A DNA stretch of 7,716 nucleotides from Anaerolineae bacterium. Lineage in GTDB: Bacteria; Chloroflexota; Anaerolineae; JAFGEY01. Below are positions 6,150-7,716 of the stretch, one piece after another (position 1 is the first letter of the stretch; each line of letters starts with the position of its first letter). A model generated the notes under the pieces. That model made no database searches, had not been told where the DNA came from, and was given only the letters and a program-made list of their open reading frames with translations. A program made the position numbers and the translations under genes. The stretch covers positions 1 through 7,716 of the forward strand of contig JAFGJF010000594.1 of NCBI GenBank assembly GCA_016929205.1. Direction: 5' to 3'.

Positions 6150-6153
6150 GGAG
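6150..6153 (+). promoter_or_regulatory. Ribosome binding site of the ATPase gene
   Basis: GGAG seven bases before the ATG at 6161. It supports that start in a 30-nt gap after the RSH stop. Confidence 0.55.
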
Positions 6154-6160
6154 CGCGATT

Positions 6161-7716
6161 ATGACCCAACAGACCTTTACCAATCCTTACATCGCCGGCA
6201 ACCCTGTCGTCGGCGAAGCTATGTTCTTTGGCCGTCAAGATGTTTTTTCCTGGGTGCGCGAGAATTTGATCGGCCGGCACCAGGACCACGTCCTCGTCAT
6301 CCACGGCGAGCGGCGTACCGGCAAAACCTCGATCCTGTACCAGATGCGACACCAGATGCCGGAAACCTATTTGCCGGTATTGATCGACCTGCAAGGGCTG
6401 TCGATGGACAGCCTGGATAACTTTATGTGGGAGCTGGCCTACACCATCCAGCGTACCTTGCGCCGCGAATATGGGCTGGACCTGCCGCGTCTGAACCGGG
6501 ACACCTTTCTGTCCAACCCACGCGCGCAATTCGAGGAAGGGATGCTCGACCAGCTCGGCAAACAGCTTGGGGAACGGCACGTCCTGCTCATGTTTGACGA
6601 ATCCCACTTGCTGCAAGAGCAGGTTGCTAAAGGCGACCTTGAAGCCCAGGTTTTCCCCTTTCTCAGCCGCCTGATGCAAGACTATACGTTCCTCAATTTT
6701 GTGTTTGTCTCTGGCGCCAAACTGGCGACGATGCAGCGCGAGTTCGCCGACCTCTTTCAGAGCGCCCTGTATCGCGAGATATCGTTTCTCGGTCGCGAAG
6801 ACGCCATTGCCCTGATTGCCGACCCGGTCGCCGACCTGGTCGACTATGAGATTGGCGCCTTGAACCGCATCCTGGCCCTCACCTCCGGACAGCCCTACTA
6901 TATCCAGCTGCTCTGCCACGCCCTGTTTGCTCGCTGGGCGAACGCACAAACAGCGACCAACCAGGCCGCGTCACCCTCCATTTCCAGCGCGGACATTGAT
7001 GCCATCCTGCCGGAAGCGACCGAGGCCTGCGTGGCCAACCTGCGCTACGTGTGGGACAGCTCGACTGCCGAAGAGCAGATCGTGCTCAGCGCGCTGGCCG
7101 AGTGTACGGCTGAAGAAGCCGTACCGTGTACGCGCAAAGAGGTGGAAAGCGTCCTGAAAAAATACCGGGTGCCCTTGGGTCGCAACGAGATCACGGCCGC
7201 GCTGCGCAGCCTGGCCATCCGCGACGTCATTCCGGCCAACGAGCCGTACCATTTCCGCATCGACTTTTTGCGGCGCTGGCTGCAGCAGCGCCGGCAGATG
7301 CCGTGGACGGTCGAAGAACTGAGTCAAGAGATGGCAAACTGGGCGGAAATCGCCCGCGAACGCGAGCGTACGCGTCCCATCTTTGTCCGGCCGGCCTTTT
7401 GGATCGTGCTCGCCGTCATCCTGGTCCTGGCCGGTGGCACCTGGGGCATTTCGCGCGTCATCGGCGAACGCAACACCGTGGCGACGGTCACGGCAATCGC
7501 CCGCGAAACCGGTATCGCGGCGACCGAAGTCGTATCCATCCAGACCGCAACAGCCGTCGCCCTCGCCGATGCCCAGCTTGCCGGAGAGGCCGCCGCCGTA
7601 CAGGCCACCAACGACGCTATCGAGACGGCAACCATGTCGGCGATCCAGACGGCCACGGCACAGCCGACGCCCACGGCTACCGCCACCAACACCCCGACGC
7701 CGACCAACACCCCGAC
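6161..7716 (+). CDS. Membrane-anchored STAND/AAA-type P-loop ATPase (3' end outside window)
   Basis: 518 complete codons, still open at the window end. Seen: N-terminal NPYIAGNPVVG...FFGR, typical of AAA/STAND ATPase modules in Chloroflexota and cyanobacteria; Walker A GERRTGKT (49-56); Walker B LLMFDE with Asp146-Glu147; a lid segment SGQPYYIQLL near 242-251; a probable winged-helix region (about 304-378); one TM helix (about 411-433). Then an Ala/Thr/Gln-rich, likely helical stretch (440-500) and a Thr/Pro/Asn linker from about 502. Inference: the ATPase faces the cytoplasm and the linker leads to an extracytoplasmic domain not in view, so it may be a signalling switch or sensor. It starts 30 nt after the RSH gene with no terminator between, so co-transcription is likely. 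The sensed signal and the C-terminal domain are unknown. Confidence 0.85.
   Translation, partial: MTQQTFTNPYIAGNPVVGEAMFFGRQDVFSWVRENLIGRHQDHVLVIHGERRTGKTSILYQMRHQMPETYLPVLIDLQGLSMDSLDNFMWELAYTIQRTLRREYGLDLPRLNRDTFLSNPRAQFEEGMLDQLGKQLGERHVLLMFDESHLLQEQVAKGDLEAQVFPFLSRLMQDYTFLNFVFVSGAKLATMQREFADLFQSALYREISFLGREDAIALIADPVADLVDYEIGALNRILALTSGQPYYIQLLCHALFARWANAQTATNQAASPSISSADIDAILPEATEACVANLRYVWDSSTAEEQIVLSALAECTAEEAVPCTRKEVESVLKKYRVPLGRNEITAALRSLAIRDVIPANEPYHFRIDFLRRWLQQRRQMPWTVEELSQEMANWAEIARERERTRPIFVRPAFWIVLAVILVLAGGTWGISRVIGERNTVATVTAIARETGIAATEVVSIQTATAVALADAQLAGEAAAVQATNDAIETATMSAIQTATAQPTPTATATNTPTPTNTP
7685..7716 (+). repeat. 18-bp tandem repeat coding a Thr/Pro/Asn linker
   Basis: ACCAACACCCCGACGCCG at 7685-7702 is followed by 14 bases of a second copy (7703-7716) cut by the window edge. 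It codes TNTPTP units. Such linkers commonly join membrane anchors to surface domains in Chloroflexota. Confidence 0.8.

Noticed and set aside
6122..6949. 275-codon open frame on the minus strand
   Set aside because: Antisense to the ATPase with Walker A and B motifs; no ribosome site or family features.
7324..7710. 128-codon minus-strand frame rich in Val, Ala and Gly that looks hydrophobic
   Set aside because: It is the reverse translation of the TM and Thr/Pro/Asn-repeat coding region of the ATPase; the hydrophobicity is a codon artefact.

Overview
The window looks like a chromosomal stretch from a Chloroflexota bacterium (Anaerolineae/Caldilineae-like). This is inferred from three things: a membrane-anchored STAND-type ATPase running into a Thr/Pro/Asn-rich linker of the kind common in that phylum, a two-TM double-zinc-ribbon protein, and a lipoprotein with a clear lipobox. 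No 16S or other taxonomic marker is present, so the assignment is tentative. There is no rRNA, tRNA, CRISPR array or transposase.

Left third (1-2353, minus strand): a three-gene operon transcribed leftwards. A TATAAT promoter (2325-2353) precedes thpR (RNA 2',3'-cyclic phosphodiesterase, 2H family). thpR is joined by an ATGA overlap to a B12-binding-domain radical SAM enzyme, which is joined by a second ATGA overlap to the start of a lipoprotein, probably a solute-binding protein, that leaves the window at position 1. The 5' end of the lipoprotein gene is unusually rich in 7- and 8-bp tandem repeats.

Divergent intergenic region (2256-2626): back-to-back promoters for the two directions. Between them lies a roughly 115-bp palindromic, MITE-like element with 12-bp perfect inverted ends, an internal 14-bp hairpin and an 8-bp flanking direct repeat. 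The rightward transcript starts from an extended -10 promoter (2517-2546). Its leader has a strong Shine-Dalgarno that does not fit the first ATG.

Middle (2627-3793, plus strand): a 276-aa membrane protein with two TM helices, two zinc ribbons and an acidic tail. After it come about 180 nt holding inverted repeats and a possible 40-aa ORF, then a textbook intrinsic terminator. The terminator lies upstream of the next gene and could end the zinc-ribbon transcript or act as an attenuator.

Right half (3794-7716, plus strand): a long RelA/SpoT homologue (HD, synthetase, TGS, zinc-finger and ACT regions). Its hydrolase residues are intact, but two synthetase catalytic acidic positions appear to be replaced by Pro and Lys, so it is probably a (p)ppGpp hydrolase only. 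Thirty bases downstream starts a membrane-anchored P-loop ATPase, cut by the window end; the two are likely co-transcribed. The most interesting points are the RSH with a decayed synthetase, its link to the ATPase, the MITE-like palindrome and the possible structured leader or attenuator before the RSH gene.
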